A stretch of DNA of 5,843 bases from Syntrophaceae bacterium UBA1411. Lineage in GTDB: Bacteria; Desulfobacterota; Syntrophia; Syntrophales; Smithellaceae. Shown here piece by piece: positions 5,808-5,843 of the stretch; within the stretch, counting starts at the first letter, position 1; each line of letters begins with the position of its first letter. The notes beneath the pieces were generated by a model. The model saw nothing but the letters and a program-made list of their open reading frames with translations. It was not told the DNA's origin and made no database searches. The DNA lies in assembly GCA_002304995.1 (NCBI GenBank), contig DBPV01000091.1:5360-11202 (forward strand), in the 5' to 3' direction. The position numbers and the translations under genes are program-made.

Positions 5808-5843
5808 GAAATCCCTCATGAAGATTGATTCGTCATTATTTTA

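Overview
The window looks like a chromosomal segment of an anaerobic or facultatively anaerobic Gram-negative bacterium, most plausibly a Desulfobacterota (deltaproteobacterial) syntroph or sulfate reducer. This is an inference from gene content: an S-box PAS signalling protein, a MaoC-type hydratase paired with an acyl-CoA ligase, and a ferredoxin-nitroreductase fusion. No rRNA or other taxonomic marker is present.

Layout. (1) Positions 1-725, minus strand: the N-terminal 241 codons of a cytoplasmic PAS-PAS signalling protein whose output domain lies beyond the left edge. (2) Positions 726-1003: a 278-bp, increasingly AT-rich divergent intergenic region. It holds a possible 23-codon ORF with a good ribosome binding site, two adjacent perfect tandem duplications (a 15-mer x2 and a 16-mer x2), a sigma70-like promoter with a perfect TATAAT box, and a perfect 12-bp palindrome abutting the next start codon. 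(3) Positions 1004-2274, plus strand: an AbiE-type (type IV) toxin-antitoxin / abortive-infection cassette, with an AbiEi-like winged-helix antitoxin followed, with a 13-nt overlap, by an AbiEii-like nucleotidyltransferase toxin. (4) Positions 2321-4804, plus strand: a two-gene metabolic unit, a double-hotdog MaoC-like protein and an AMP-forming acyl-CoA ligase, each with a strong Shine-Dalgarno sequence and separated by only 15 nt. (5) Positions 4805-4916: a short convergent gap with no clear terminator. (6) Positions 4917-5807 (possibly to 5819), minus strand: a 2x[4Fe-4S] ferredoxin-nitroreductase fusion.

How the genes fit together. The abiE pair looks by eye less GC-rich than the MaoC/ligase genes and carries its own AT-rich control region, so it reads as a defence or stability cassette set between a signalling gene and a metabolic operon. 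The ligase would activate a carboxylic acid to its CoA thioester, and the MaoC protein would act on an enoyl- or hydroxyacyl-CoA in the same pathway; the substrate cannot be read from the sequence. The nitroreductase fusion is a separate transcription unit and suggests ferredoxin-type electron supply to an FMN site. The most noteworthy items are the layered control region of abiE, the non-canonical catalytic motif of the MaoC protein, and the unexplained mini-ORF whose ribosome binding site and start codon lie in a hairpin loop. No wholly new multi-gene system is evident.
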